Source: Ascaris suum (lineage: Eukaryota > Nematoda > Chromadorea > Rhabditida > Ascarididae). Taken from it: a DNA stretch of 64,000 nt. Made by a program: the position numbers and the translations under genes. Under the pieces are notes generated by a model. The model worked only from the letters and a program-made list of their open reading frames with translations, was not told the origin of the DNA and did not search any database. Location of the stretch: contig CM024177.1 of NCBI GenBank assembly GCA_013433145.1, forward strand, positions 3,312,110-3,376,109, written 5' to 3'. Below, piece by piece: positions 38,401 to 51,645 of the stretch (within the stretch, counting starts at the first letter, position 1; every line of letters begins with the position of its first letter).

Positions 38401-40967
38401 AAATAAAAAGTTAGGATATCACTAAAAAGATGGTTGAGAAAGTGTTCAAGCGTAAGTTGAAATGCTCGAAAAGAGAGTGCAATGGTTGATTTCAAAGTGG
38501 AATAAAAGGTATGACATCGCACAAGAAAACGCGCAGTATGTAATGATGCGTAAACGAGAAACGTTTTCTTCGTATGGCGATGACATTATTCTTTTCAGTG
38601 TGGTGATTGTAAAATACTTCCCAACCTGTTCACTTCCATATGCCAACGGTCTATGAAAAAAGAGTCGAGATGATGCGACGAGGCAAATAATCGAATTGAA
38701 ATAATCGAAAAAATGAACAATTTTTATTGCGCCACTGAATTTCAGGAAAGTATGCGACCTATGCTGCAAATTATGTATCAAGAGTTTATGTATCAATGTG
38801 GAGATAACATGTTTACATTGTTAGCCTAATGTCTCCAACATACTAGATCATAAAACTCCAATAGAACAGATCGTAAAGATTGAGTTACCTCTAGACATAT
38901 AAATTTTTCTGAAGCAAAGTTGGATGCGTTATAAACGCTATCTATGTTCAATAAACGTTTTGTTCAAAATGTTGTTTAACTGTCACGATTCAATCATGTC
39001 TGAAGAGGTAGGAAAATGTGTTAAGCAGATGCGCCACAAACACAGACATAGGGCTATTATGCCTATTTTATTGTAGGCATATGGCAGGAGGCAGTGGCTA
39101 ACATTTGAATAATAGACCGATTCAAAAATACTGAGTTAGAAACCACCATTTTTCATAACTATAGTCGTCTTCTGCGCGGCATTCATGAGATTTTTTTTCG
39201 CGATTTCTCTATTTTAGACGATCATGTGCTATGTATAAAACCATAATCAGAAATATGTATCGAATAACTCAACAACTATACAAATAAACAAAATATGAGC
39301 CAAAATGAGCTAGACTGTAAACGAGTGTATAAATAAATTCCAAAAAAAAAAATCGAAGAATTCGAGCATAAGCATATAAATGAATCTCAAAAACTTACGG
39401 ATATGTGCGTTGGCATGAATCCAACTAAACAAGCATGAGCACAATGTTTTGCTTTTAGCAACTAAGCATCATCGCAACGCCTATTCCACTTTCTCGCGCA
39501 CAATTTTCACGTGCACTTTTTTGAGTGTTCGATTATATTCACGTGGATAACGGTATGAACATCATATTATTATTAATGAATCCAATAAAAAAAGCACTAA
39601 ATGCGATCATCCACGTCGCTATTCACATCTCATTCTCTGAAAATACCAAAAAAAAATTTTTTTTTTTCTCATTTAACTTAAAATACAGAAACTGAATTTT
39701 TCCACTTAATTTAGAATGTATCAAATTATCTAATATGAGTATACATGATTGCGGATATTGGCTAGTATACATATACCTCTTTGGATCGGCGAGATGTATA
39801 AGGCTAAGTGGCCAGATGAACGAATGTGATGGAATTTAGTGTTAGAGGTGAAATAGTGATTACATACATACTTGATGTTATACTGAATGAAGCGATGCTT
39901 TAGAGTTGAAAGTTCTCCAAAATTATAACCAAACGGCTGCAAATAATTTAAGCTTTTCTCGCGTAAAAAATTCGCTAATATAAACGCATCATCATTGTTT
40001 GCTTTATTATATAAAGTTGTGCTTTGAAGCGCCTGAACTTGAATGAAAAAACAACCATCATATTGAGATTTTTTCAAAAAAAAAAAAAAACTTCATAACG
40101 GTTGCTTCATCTATATATCAATCTACATTAATCGATGACTTTAATCTCCTCAAGCGCAAAAAAAAAGCGATCGCAGAAAATACAAATTTAAGCCAAGAAC
40201 GCGGCGTAAATAAACTATTGTTGTATCGTGCTCAAGAACCTATATTGTACCCCCAAACACCTTTATAAGGGAGCAGCTATTAAATAGAAAGAGTGCTTCA
40301 GCAAACGACAAGACGATAACTATTCAAACAATTCGACGATATAACACTTCGATCATTGATGTGCGAATATTTTTGATGCATACAACATTATCATCACAGA
40401 CATTTTGGCGACTTCTTCAACATCAAATATTTTTCTCTATCAATAGAATTCAGATCTCATATTATAATATTCTTTATTAAATAAAAAAGTTCCATCAAAT
40501 ACTGTGATCTCTTCTTGAAACATAAATAGAAGCCCTGGGTTTTTACTGATCGCATTATAGTTTTTATAGCATTTTCAAACAAGTGATTTCTTAGAATGTA
40601 TGAGATGAGACGCATCAACGTCTATCGGTTATCATCTAATCGGCAAAATTCATTTGAAGATGTTGTAACAAAATCGATCTGTTATTCACTTTATTTGCTT
40701 TATTGTTTATAAAAATGCGAGATGTTCTTGGTCATGATATCATAAATCGAAAAATAAATTCACTCTGAGTCATATTTATTGCATCACATTTTGGCAAATT
40801 GCAAAAAATTGTAAGTAATAAATTCGATAAAAATTCAATGCTTATATTACAAATATTATATTAACACAGATAAAGCGCAACGATGTTTTTATTTATTTAT
40901 TTATTTTTTTTTGCATAGATCAAAATCTGCTTTTATTTAAAAAATAAACTTATATTTGTTTATTAGT

Positions 40968-40998
<31 letters not shown>

Positions 40999-41001
40999 TT
41001 T
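40968..41001. repeat. (TTTA)n microsatellite
   Basis: A tetranucleotide run of about eight to nine units. A shorter run of the same motif lies near 40889-40910. Both are intergenic. Confidence 0.8.
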
Positions 41002-42405
41002 CAATGTTTTGAGTTGGGAAAACATACAAAATTATGTGAGCATGAACGGCAAAAAACGTTCCTAAACCTATAATTTAGGTGATTATTTTCTGTTTTCATT
41101 TATGCAAGAGATTTTGATTTATGGTTTCTTTTATAAGAAACATTCGTTATAATAAATGTATAATGAAATTTATTCTCACATCAAACAATACTTTTCTTTT
41201 TGTCTCGTTTTTGTGAATAATCGGATGATTCCGTTCATAGAGATTCGATAATCGTCACAAACAATCAAGCAAATAAATAAGTGTAAAAACGCATCAAAGA
41301 AATTGGCACAATATGTGTTTTATGATGCACTCATTTTACTAAACTCAATTCCTTTATTTAAAAAAAAAAAAAAAAAAAACATACCCAATGATGTACTTAT
41401 ATTTTAACTAACCCAATTGCGCATACAAATTTCCTACAAAAGATGTCTTTTATGATTTCAGCTGTTGCCAAAAGCGACTCGATCACTGCAATATCATAAA
41501 TTTTCTGGAAATCCCAAAGATCATCCGGAATGATGCTAAACGAGACCGTCCTATTTATTAATACCTAACTTCAGTGATTTCGTTAGTGAAGGACAGAAAG
41601 ACAGACGCATGCATACATATGGATGGGTAATATTGCATAGAGTGCAATGAAATACGAAAATAGATAACGCTTGGCGAATGGAAAATTTGTAGTTGTGTAT
41701 TACATGCAACAAGAAAATAGATAACAAAGTTGGATAGAAATAAAATGTGCAGTGATAAAACATAGGATTTAAGAGGTTTGAAGGAGCTAATTTTAGGCTG
41801 ACAAGGAGAACACAACCTGAAATTGGAACGGAACTTTTTTCGTTGCAAAACACAACGATTCTTCAGTGAATATGAACGGACTCATTAGATTTCGCGCGTG
41901 CGTTGCGAACGTATTTTACAATGCCCTCCAATATACAGATGTTTGCTTGCAAATAAAGAAGCCTCTTATAAACAACCTCACTTATGGTGAAACGTCTGCG
42001 CAATTATGAGATGTCATATCGGCTGTGCAACGCGCAATCTTCCATGCTTAAGGTTGCAAATAATTCTGTATATTCTTGTGAAAAATAGCTTTTAGAGATC
42101 GTTATGATATAATAGTTTGAATCGTTATTAAAGAGTCCTTTTAATCATTTCACCTTTTCCGCTCAATGAAAACTCTCAGAAAAAAGCAACAGTTTGTGTA
42201 GATGGACAGTGTAAACTTTGTGGATGATACCGCAGAGAATTTTAAGCCATTTAGATATTGCCGATGGAAGGTTGTTTAGCGAATAAATTATTCATTTATT
42301 CGTCTGAAACGAAAAAACGATCTGTCCTCTTCCCACAAGGTGGAGTGAACGACGTGATCAGCTATAACCATCAACCTGAAGCTATAATGCTGATCCGCAC
42401 AGCAT

Positions 42406-42542
<137 letters not shown>

Positions 42543-44252
42543 ATATATAATTGTATATAGTTTCAATGAAGCCCAATAGGGTATATTTCCTCAAAAGCGT
42601 TTTTGGGGAACGGCATCAAGGGTGGTATTTTTCCTCACTCTGAAGTGTTATAAACATGACTGACGTTACTGAGGGAGAGTGACGGAACAATGGTACACCA
42701 TCGTATTATTGCGTCTGTAAAAAGCTCTGAGCATGGAGGAAAAGGTATACAATGAATGCGCTTCATGAAGCCACTTATTTTAGTGGCATTTCCGGTGAAT
42801 TCAAATTACACCACTAGATTCTAATATGCTAGGTGTATATATAGATATACGCATAAGACCTTGTTTCATCTTGTGGATAGTATTCTTTAAACGAATCTTG
42901 TGTATTCATATCCAAATATTGTTACCTGAGCTATTGATCGTCGAATCGATAAAGCGATGACGAAATCGATCGAAATTGATTGATATTGACGATATTTAGC
43001 GACCTCTATATGTCAATGAATAATGAAAATTGAACATTAAACTCTACGGTGTGTATCAGTCATAAAGGCAGTTTCCATCTCACCGTTATTGCTATAAAAT
43101 GAAAAAAATAGAAGTATGCGAATGATGCATCGAGTTAAACTATTCAAGAATAAGTGCTCAAGTTTTGCCTACTCATTAACAAACTCGAAAAACGAACAAA
43201 GATTACATTCACCATAGTGGGTGAAACATCGATAAAAGTGCGCGGAATAAGCTTTCAATCGTCAACTAAGCAGTGCCTGGCCCTTGGTGACTGCATGGGA
43301 GGGGTTTAGCTAACAGACCTTCGTTTCTTTCTCACATCGCATTATTGATCTTTCGAATTCATTTCATCGTCTGCACTCTCAACATTTACAAACTCTCTTA
43401 TTGTGGTTGCGCTCAGAAAATGCGTATCGGTCGTATGCGTATTTGCGATGATTGGGTTGTGTTCGAGCAGCCTGTGATGTTTTCATCGCACAGATGGGAA
43501 GATGTGTTTTGATGCGAAAGGATGTTGGAAAACGCGACTTGGTCGGACTCGGATTATCCTTTTTTGTAATTTAGTCTTTGTACCTTAATGTCGCATGTGT
43601 TTAACACTTCTAACAGGTGCAAGTAATATTTACACCAGGTAAAGGCCTTTGATAGCATTAGGGTGATTCGTAAAAAATAAGAGGTGAAGGAGGGGAAAGG
43701 GGTCCCAACCCTTTTTTATCTTATTTTATCTCTCTGATTTGACAGGTGGCAAAGGGTAAATTGAAGGAACTGCCCTTGAATGTTTATCATTATTATTATT
43801 TCCCCTACCCTCGAGTACTTAAGGAATTTTTTTAGGAGTAGAATATTTTCAAGCGACATGACACTACCGTAGAACATATGAAGTTCGAGTTACATTTATT
43901 TCGCGCAATCTAATTTCCTTTGTTGCGGTATTTTTTTATGGTTTTTATAAACATTGGGTAACCTTTTTTTGACTATCTAATGATTATCAGTTCAATTCGA
44001 AAATTTTTCGACGTTAAGAAAAGAAATGACAGCCGTGTTGGTGAATGGATTAGTCTGAAACGGACTCTTTGCAATAATCTCCTATTTAAAGGAATTTAAA
44101 GGAGAGCTTCAACGTAAGCTTATAGAAGACATTTTTTCGTACCAGAGTTCTTTCGTTTCATTCTGCATTCTCCGCGTTCCGAGCACAAATTTTCGCACTT
44201 CCCGGATGCATTTGGCTTGCTATTTGTGGAGTCACACTTTTTTGAGGTGAAG

Positions 44253-47251
44253 ATGTCGGCAACTGGTTCAAGCCCTGAGCAGCCGGGTGGAGGCATTCAA
44301 ATGACTGAAGGCATTATGGGCATCATACAACCGGCAATCGAACGTCTCGATGCACAAGTCCACAATACTCGCGCCAGCCAATATGCACTTAATGCACAAA
44401 TTCAGGCACTGGCACAATGTAAGTATGTTCTTTCATTTCAGTTGGTGCTTATTACTTCTGATATATGTGATTCCTCGAGCACAGAAGAACCGGAAATTGC
44501 CTTTGTGGAAGATCAACGATTACTCAGGAAGGGTTTACGATAATCGATCTGCAAATTTAAACTCCCACTTGGTCTTTATGGTAGGACATAATGAAAACGA
44601 CTGTAAGCACTCAAAGAAACGCTGCCTAACCCATTGGGAAAGTGCTTGATGACCCGTCGGTTGAGAATTTGGGTGTTGTAAAATTCGTCGACAAATAAAT
44701 TCGTCGGAAGAGAAAAAGTAACGTTCAACTTAGATGTGGAGATCCCACAGCGAAATGTTGATCTCGGATATGCATTTACGAGCATAGGCAATATTTTGCC
44801 CGTATTCAGGATCACCCTTCACAATTTCCTCGGAATGTTATTAGATTTTGACCGACTACGTTCGCTTTTTTTCTGGTGACTTTCAAACTTCATCTGCTTT
44901 ATTTAATAAGTTCATTTAAATATAAATATCGTCAGAAAAGTGGGATTATGGGACCGTTAGCCACATTAAAACCCCGGAAAGGGGATGTTTGATGATGCGA
45001 CCTTTCTAAGCTTTTCCACGAAGTGATTAACGCGATCGCAGCCACATTTTGGATCTTGCACCAATATGATTCCTCTTTGACCACCCCATTTCGTGGATCT
45101 TGTTATGGGTTGGCCGCTGTACAACAACGACTGGTAGCATATGCAGGGACATTACTTGTCTTCGTACCTTATGATTCGTTATGAGCTTCTATATTAATTC
45201 CTCTTATTGCTGTCAAATCAAACGCTTCTTCTGATTTTGACGTTTATTTTTACCGAGAAGTTTGTGCAGATAGAAAGGAGAAGGGAGGAAGAGGGAGAGG
45301 GAGTTGACTCCCTCATTTAATGTGCGAAAGAGGATGAGTTTGAGGAAGACATTAGAAATGGGTCAGGTGTTCTTGAATGAAAGGTTAACAAATTTTTACT
45401 AGAATAGGTGCGTTTTGTACTCCTTGATGTGAGGGGAAATCTGATGATGTAAAAGGAAAGTCTCCAAAGCATAAACTATAGTTTTGAGTGGTTTTTCTCA
45501 GTCACGCTAAGACGGTCAAACATAGCAATCCATCTCCATCATTCTTTTTTTTTTTTTTTAAATTTATTTGTTTATCTATTTCAATTTCCCGAAGTGAAAG
45601 AAGAAGCAGAGAGGCACTCGAACATGAACACTGAGAGAAATCTTAGAGATCGGACGGCGTAAAAGGATCGGAATGAGCAGACGTTCAATATAGAGGAGTA
45701 GAAATAGTGTGAAGGTCGAAATGACTTAGTTGCTATTTGAAACGTGAAGCAGCGTTAACGAAATCGGCAGGAAGCAAATCCCTCGTTTCACAACATGTGG
45801 CTGGAAAGTATGCAGAATACTGCTTGTGCTGCAACATTCTCCGGTGGGATAAAATTGATGTCCGCGTTGACTAAGGAGGGAGGAGGGAGGGGGGAGCAGG
45901 TTGGAACTTTTATGAGGAAAGAGTTTTGGAAAAGATCTGCATTATTTGATAATAAAAGACAAATCAGACTTAAGTTCGTGATATTCCAATGATTCTTGGA
46001 TAACGGCTATTAACGTCGCACAGTGATTTGGTTCGTATGGGCTATCATGAATGTTTGCAGTAAGCGGTATGGGTTAAGCGATCCTTTAACAGTAGGATAT
46101 CAGAAACCAAACAAAAAGACCATACAGATGTACAGTATTCTTAAATAAGTAGGAAGCCTTTAAATAATGTTCAATAATCTATGCCGCAAAGCATGAAGAA
46201 CGCAGTTGCCAATTTTTAGACAACTTTTTAGCAGCTTTTAGTTGGACACTATAACCTTCAGTGAGTTTCAGGATCAGTTGCAACAATAAGGTCATAGACA
46301 CTGTTTGTAGAAGAGGGAATCCAGCGCCCAGCTTGAGAAAACATTCATACCAGAAGCTGATATGAATCATGTGACGTTTTTCATGGGAAACATTCAAGTG
46401 CCACAGTTTCGACCAGCTGACTGGTGCATTAAAATTTTTCGGCATGATTTGGAGGTCGTAGGCCGAGTCATGCAAGAAACGATTTTGAGATCATCAGCAA
46501 AGAAGCTGGTACTCTTTAGAATGTTATCAGAAACATCGTTATTAAATAGGAGTAACAGAGCGGACCCATAACATTTTCTTGTGGGACGCGACCGCGAATT
46601 AGGCATGCGACGAAGTAACTATCGTCAATGCTCACGTGGAAATGTTGTCCAGATGAAACTGCTCTGATCTACTTTTTCAGCGAGCAGAGAAGATCCTGTT
46701 TTTCCGGTTTCAAGAGTCGTCTTTCGTAATAGACCACATGAAGTCCTTCACATAATAATAAATTAAGTGTAAAAAATTTCGCTCTGAACTCGCATATTCA
46801 ACGTGGACATTTAGTCACCTTTAGATGAGATAATTTGCGATATCGTAGATTGGCCTGGTGAGATGCCAAACTGTGCAAAGTTAAGAAGTTGGTTTCATGC
46901 AAAAATCATCTAGAAGCGCATCTGTGGCGGTAATCTAGAGTAGCAACGGTGCAAACAAAATCGATATGTTATTGACATGACTTGCAGTCGTAGCAATAAC
47001 TGCTTACTAAAAAGGCGTTCCATATCAAATTTTCAGATCTGAAGGAAATAACAAACGAGCAGGCAACACCATACGATCTTGATTTATATGTACGCAAGTT
47101 GGATGATTCGAGGAAACGAGTGAACGCCGTTGCAAGCGTGCTGCAAAATGTTCATGATCGGATGAGTCGGTTGCAGAGGAATATCGCACGCGAAACATAT
47201 CGTCAGAAGCAGAATCTCACTCAAGCACCACCACTTCCACCACCTAGATAA
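44253..47251 (+). CDS. snpn-1: Snapin homologue (BLOC-1/BORC subunit)
   Basis: Two exons, 44253-44418 and 47037-47251, with donor gtaagt, acceptor attttcag and matching phase 1, give a 126-residue protein (human Snapin is 136). Exon 1 encodes the typical start of the Snapin helix: GIMGIIQPAIERLDAQVHN then RASQYALNAQIQALA. Exon 2 gives the second half: DLDLYVRKLDDSRKRVNAV then LQNVHDRMSRLQRNIARET, and a Pro-rich end. The family forms coiled coils, binds SNAP-25, and is shared by BLOC-1 and BORC in endolysosome and synaptic vesicle trafficking. The ATG at 44253 follows an upstream frame open only from a non-ATG codon, so it is the natural start. No clear trans-splice acceptor is seen next to it. 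The 2.6-kb intron contains an antisense LINE relic. Confidence 0.9.
46150..46800 (-). mobile_element. Antisense LINE reverse-transcriptase relic in the Snapin intron
   Basis: On the minus strand, pieces of a CR1/jockey-like reverse transcriptase occur in order. They are a degenerate G-V-P-Q-G-S-V-L-G-P box (here G-R-V-P-Q-E-N-V-M-G-P), then N-N-D-V-S-D-N, then the catalytic F-F-A-D-D-L-K-I-V, then a block like Y-E-C-F-L-K-L-G-A-G-F-P, and C-V-L-H-A-L-R-H-R. Frameshifts and stops separate them. Orientation is opposite to the host gene. Ends are approximate. Confidence 0.7.
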
Positions 47252-49264
47252 CATCCTCTTATTTTATCACTTCCGAAAGAAAGTTATTATTAGTTGGTGT
47301 TTTTGCTTTACCTTATTCTGTCACTACTTGATACTTTCGCTTTATCGTTTTCTTGTCAAGTCTGTTGCAATATGCACTTGTCGTCCGTGGCGTTGTGAGT
47401 AATAGCGCAGGGGTTCGAAGCACCTAGAGGACATGGCTTAAAACCAGTCGGTTGATTGAACTTTTACGACGTAAGGGAGGATAAGGAGGCTGTTAACTAC
47501 GTTATCATTGCCAAAATTAGAGATGATGACTTCAATTTTTGTGGACAGAGTGATTCCATTCTTAAATTTTGGAGAGTACATATCTGTCCTCCATTTTCAA
47601 TTAGACCATAAAGTTCGAGCCATATAATTTCAATGAGAATATCTTTTGCGTAGTAAATTTGGCATTATAGATTCTTATGTCCACCCATCATTGTGGCGAT
47701 AATATTTTTGATCTTCAAGCGGTATACTTTCTGGAAGTTATTTTCTTTGTAGAATGCTTGTATGTGCATTGTTTTCTTCTTTTGTTATATTGAGTGAACA
47801 CTTTGGATCGCAATTCAATTTTACTGTAAATATGTTCATGCTGAAATTGTTTTAAGATATTATGACATAGACGATTGTGATTTGCAATGCTATTCATATT
47901 GGGAGAATAGTTGGTTTTTAAAAGAAATATCGGAAAATATCCACCAGAAGAACGAATGCGGATCTGGGGGGAGAGGGGGAATGCCGATGCATTCTCAGCC
48001 CCGTCGTAATTAGATAAGATACCCTGCGGAGTTGGAGTGTTGATGTAGGATTTTCAAAATACGTGCATTTCATAAGGAAACGATTAACTTTTGCCTTAAG
48101 GTTCCGGCTTTGATTTAGAAATGTATGATCCGAAAGGGAATTTATGCTTGGAAAAATTTTTCAAATGCTCTTGCAATGATAAAAACTTAGATTTTTCTCT
48201 CAAAAAAGCCCCGATATGATTTCTCACAAACATTTGTGAAAATCATTGCTTTTAGCCATTTATTTTCTGTAAAAGTTGTTTTTTGATATTTTATATTTAC
48301 TTATTTGCGTATCGATCGCTCAATTTGATTGATAATCTCAATTTTCATTCTTCTCGAAAGTTTATAAACTCTCTCCAACTATGTGAACGAAACAAGCGGA
48401 GAGTACATTCGAAAGGTGCCATATTATATGCTTTCAGGTTTCACTCACCTGGTCAGTCGCTTTCACACATCAGCAACAAAGAATAAAACGGGTAATGCAT
48501 GCATCATGTGATTAATCCGACTTTCGATAAGGGTGCAAAGAACTTATAGAATGCTTTTTTGTAGATCGTAAAAATGTGCACAGATTTTGTGGCAAGTCTG
48601 ATTTATTTCGAAAGTGATATATCAACTTATCAGCTGATATATGAAGACATTATACAGTGCGCATTACACCTACCAACCTTCGCTGTTGAGTTCATTGGAT
48701 CGCAAGTGGGCACACATAGAAGGGCAGATGCCCACACATAAACATAGGCACGACTTCACTATAAGCGGCTCGCAAATATCGTATATATATATATATATCA
48801 GACAAGAGCTAAACTGCTGAAACATGTTCGGTGATCCGTGTTGGTTGCGTTTGATTTTTTGTGATAGAGGTATCGACTAAGAGCGATAAACGAAAAGTAC
48901 AAGAACATCGAAGAAATTAGCGCTACGTGGCATGAGCGGGAATGCAGGCGTCGTGCATACCCGGCTGTGTTCTCTTCTTCCACTGTATGCCTTGTTATCA
49001 TTTGCTAATAAGCAACACACCTGATTGTGGCGGATAGTTTATTTATTTACATAATCGTTCATCAATACCACCACAGCATTAGCGCAAATCAAATGCCCCG
49101 TATTAAAACGGTCAAACATTATTCAGCAACAAATCATAGCTATCTTTTCTTTAAAATTCTACGGAAGAAAACTTTCAAGGAGTATATCCAGGCACAGCAT
49201 TTTTTGAAGGAAACAGTTGGGATGACGATATTTCTTTGAACCAATTTCTCTCTCTCTTCTCTTT
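47252..49264. other. Convergent intergenic region, Snapin to FAM8A1 homologue
   Basis: The two genes converge here, so it should hold both 3' ends. I see no exon-like segment. A short TA run lies at 48782-48798. Remaining open frames are short and unsupported. Confidence 0.4.
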
Positions 49265-49270
49265 TATTCA
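49265..49270 (-). terminator. Polyadenylation signal of the FAM8A1 homologue
   Basis: An AATAAA hexamer on the minus strand about 70 bases past the TGA at 49341, the right distance for a short nematode 3' UTR. Confidence 0.5.
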
Positions 49271-49340
49271 TCCGTGGTCACTTTGAACGGACAGTCTATA
49301 TGGTCATAACAAATAATGGGAAAGATCTTCGTCCATCAGT

Positions 49341-51632
49341 TCACTGAATATAAACGACAATGGTGTTGGCCGCGAGGTCATAGATGGCACGGTTGTAGTT
49401 GAATGCATAGGCAGCCGCACTTAGCGGAAACAGCAGATTGATGAGCATATTCTTGATAAGAGACCGCAGCAATGAACTGAAATTATTTCTACTTTGTAGG
49501 ACACCACTATGCTTTGACAGCAAGACTTTAAAAAATGCAAGAGGTGAGGTGTCAGACTAGCGTCGCCTTGCTTCTTTGTTTATACGTAAAAGAATAAACA
49601 ACTAAACAGCAAATGATATGCAAGGATCCAGATGACGGGTGAGAAGTGATAAGTTTAGACAAGGATATTTTCAATAATATTCATCTGAAACCCTGTTCAC
49701 CTGGTAAGTCGCGATCGACCGCATATCAACGAACATTTAATCACCTAAGAAAAATTCGACGGTGGTACAAGAAATAAATAAAATGGTTAACTTGCTTTTT
49801 AAAGGGTACATGCGGATCACGAAGCACTTCGACATCGTCGCTGCCGGGAATAGGCGTTATATGACGACAGGATAAAACTTGAATACCCATAAGGCCTTTT
49901 CCAGGAGTCGCACCCGCCGGTACCGATCCCCAGCCGTAAGATATGAAAAGAGCCTGCAAAGCATTCTCTCATTTCATAACGATTCAAATTACATTGACAG
50001 ATGCCACTTAAAAATCACTCACGAAACAACAAAAGCAAGTCAGTAATCGGATATCCAGTCGCACCTCCGTAAAGGAACTTATGAATAGACTTGATGAAAG
50101 GAACAATCCATAAATGGTGGTTTCATAGTCAGCCACCCCGATCAATTCCAATCTCAGTTTGGGGAAAAACAGAAGCTGTCCATAAAGAAGAAGAATGCAC
50201 CTACATAATGCTGTGAGGCTGCACATGTACCCAACCCAGACCCTTTGTTTCTACTGCCTACCAGTCGAAGAAACCTGTCTTATTTACAAGGAATTGTAGG
50301 TATATGGGAGTGCATTGGTAAGCTAAGCGCAAAGTTATAAATAACATTCTACTCTTTATGAGGGCAAACAAAAATCAAAAAAAATGAAGTCTCAGAATAA
50401 AACAACAATACCTATAAATGTTGAACAATTTTATGATGCATAGAACAACGACATAAATGATTCATACATTTGCGTTTATCATTGATAAATGAAGCAAACC
50501 TCAGCAACGCTAATGACTACTTTGCCAAGCAATTCGACGGGGAAAAGCTCTTGGGTAATATCAATCAACGACTGTAGATCAGCCTCGTCGCTCAACAAAC
50601 GGTCGTATTTCTCCAAATCACTGTAAATGCTCTGATCATTTCTAGGCTTCTCAAAGAGAAAAGGCATAACTACGTGCTTAAGAATTTCACCCTAAACATC
50701 TGTGTACAAGACAGCAATTGATGAACTTTAGCCTATCGAACAGGTGGACAAAGAATGGCTTATGAGGTAATAGGCTTATCAGGTGCGACGAAAACCAGGT
50801 ACTTATAGAGTTAGCAACCTCAGCGAACCAAAGCAAACCAGAGAAAACAGATCAATCCGGAATGATAACAAAGGAACAACCATTGTGTTATCTTAAAAGC
50901 CGCCATCCTCTTAACAGCTAAAACCATTCAAGCGCTCATGGAATTTGTTTAATGAATAGTTGCATTCAAGCGCTCTTAATTGCATTCATACCGGGGGGAT
51001 ACTTTTAGCTTCTTTTCAGTGGTAATAGAACTTCCTTCTTTTGAGCAAATATAGACATGTACGGATCCAATTCTTGTGACTGCAACTATCGGACCTATCC
51101 CGATGACACAGGAGAGTGCCTGTCGGTAGAGGTTCTAAACACCACCTTTCAGGTAGGTGTCGCTGGCCGGGTTTAGCTGCAAACAGAAAGAGCGGTATGG
51201 AGAAATCGGTTAGTTAAAGAGATAAAACAACCCTTACATGGCATTGATTTCGACCAGAAAATAGACGATAAAGAGTTTCACACCAAAGGCGATGATAGAG
51301 TCGATAATCTCTGCTGCAATGCGACGTGAGAATGGTGGGATTGTTCGACGCTGCCTAGACTGGCCTGTTGCTTGAGCTTGAGCTGCTCCATCCGATCTCG
51401 AAGCACCGGTAGTCGCTCGTTGGGCTGCAGACCATTGAGGATTAAGGCATGATGCTACGTAGGCGTACGAATGCATACAGGCCATCTGATGACATATTGC
51501 CCAGCATTGCGAGGCGACCACCCACTTGCGTACTTCTTCAGCGTAGGCAGCTGCACTGCCATAATCCTTCACCGAAAGTGATCCACTCTTGGCATCTGTC
51601 TGCTCACGATCGTCTTGTTCTGCGCTCGTCAT
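49341..51632 (-). CDS. fam8a1: FAM8A1-like RDD-domain membrane protein
   Basis: Four exons, 51632-51238, 50620-50500, 49953-49796 and 49476-49341 (stop TGA), encode 269 residues. Residues 1-98 are a polar N-terminus with YAEEVRKWVVASQCWA. The RDD domain spans about 99-267: PPFSRRIAAEIIDSIIAFGV with the first membrane segment, a loop with DLEKYDRLLSDEADLQSLID, the hallmark GATPGKGLMGIQVL (186-199), and LRSLIKNMLINLLFPLSAAA near the end, closing with AIYDLAANTIVV. In animals FAM8A1 is an ER membrane partner of the HRD1 ubiquitin ligase in ER-associated degradation; that role is carried over from the family. Exon 2 has an upstream open extension, but only the acceptor atttacag at 50621-50623 keeps phase and family alignment. 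The intron after 49796 appears to use a GC donor. The start is one base after a strong acceptor. Confidence 0.92.
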
Positions 51633-51633
51633 G

Positions 51634-51645
51634 CTAAAAAGTTGC
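51634..51645 (-). promoter_or_regulatory. Probable spliced-leader trans-splice acceptor, FAM8A1 homologue
   Basis: On the minus strand gcaactttttag ends one base before the ATG at 51632. An acceptor this close to a start codon with no coding exon upstream is typical of nematode spliced-leader addition. A cis intron in the 5' UTR remains possible. Confidence 0.55.

Noticed and set aside
44576..44815. 79-codon minus-strand frame in the Snapin intron
   Set aside because: Possibly part of a degenerate mobile element, but I found no motif to support it.
47390..47440. tRNA-like ggggttcgaagcacc segment
   Set aside because: It resembles a T-arm, but I could not build matching acceptor, D and anticodon arms around it.
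50479..50687. Longer exon 2 of the FAM8A1 homologue starting near 50687
   Set aside because: It would start in phase 0 while exon 1 ends in phase 2. The acceptor at 50621-50623 fits phase and gives better family alignment.
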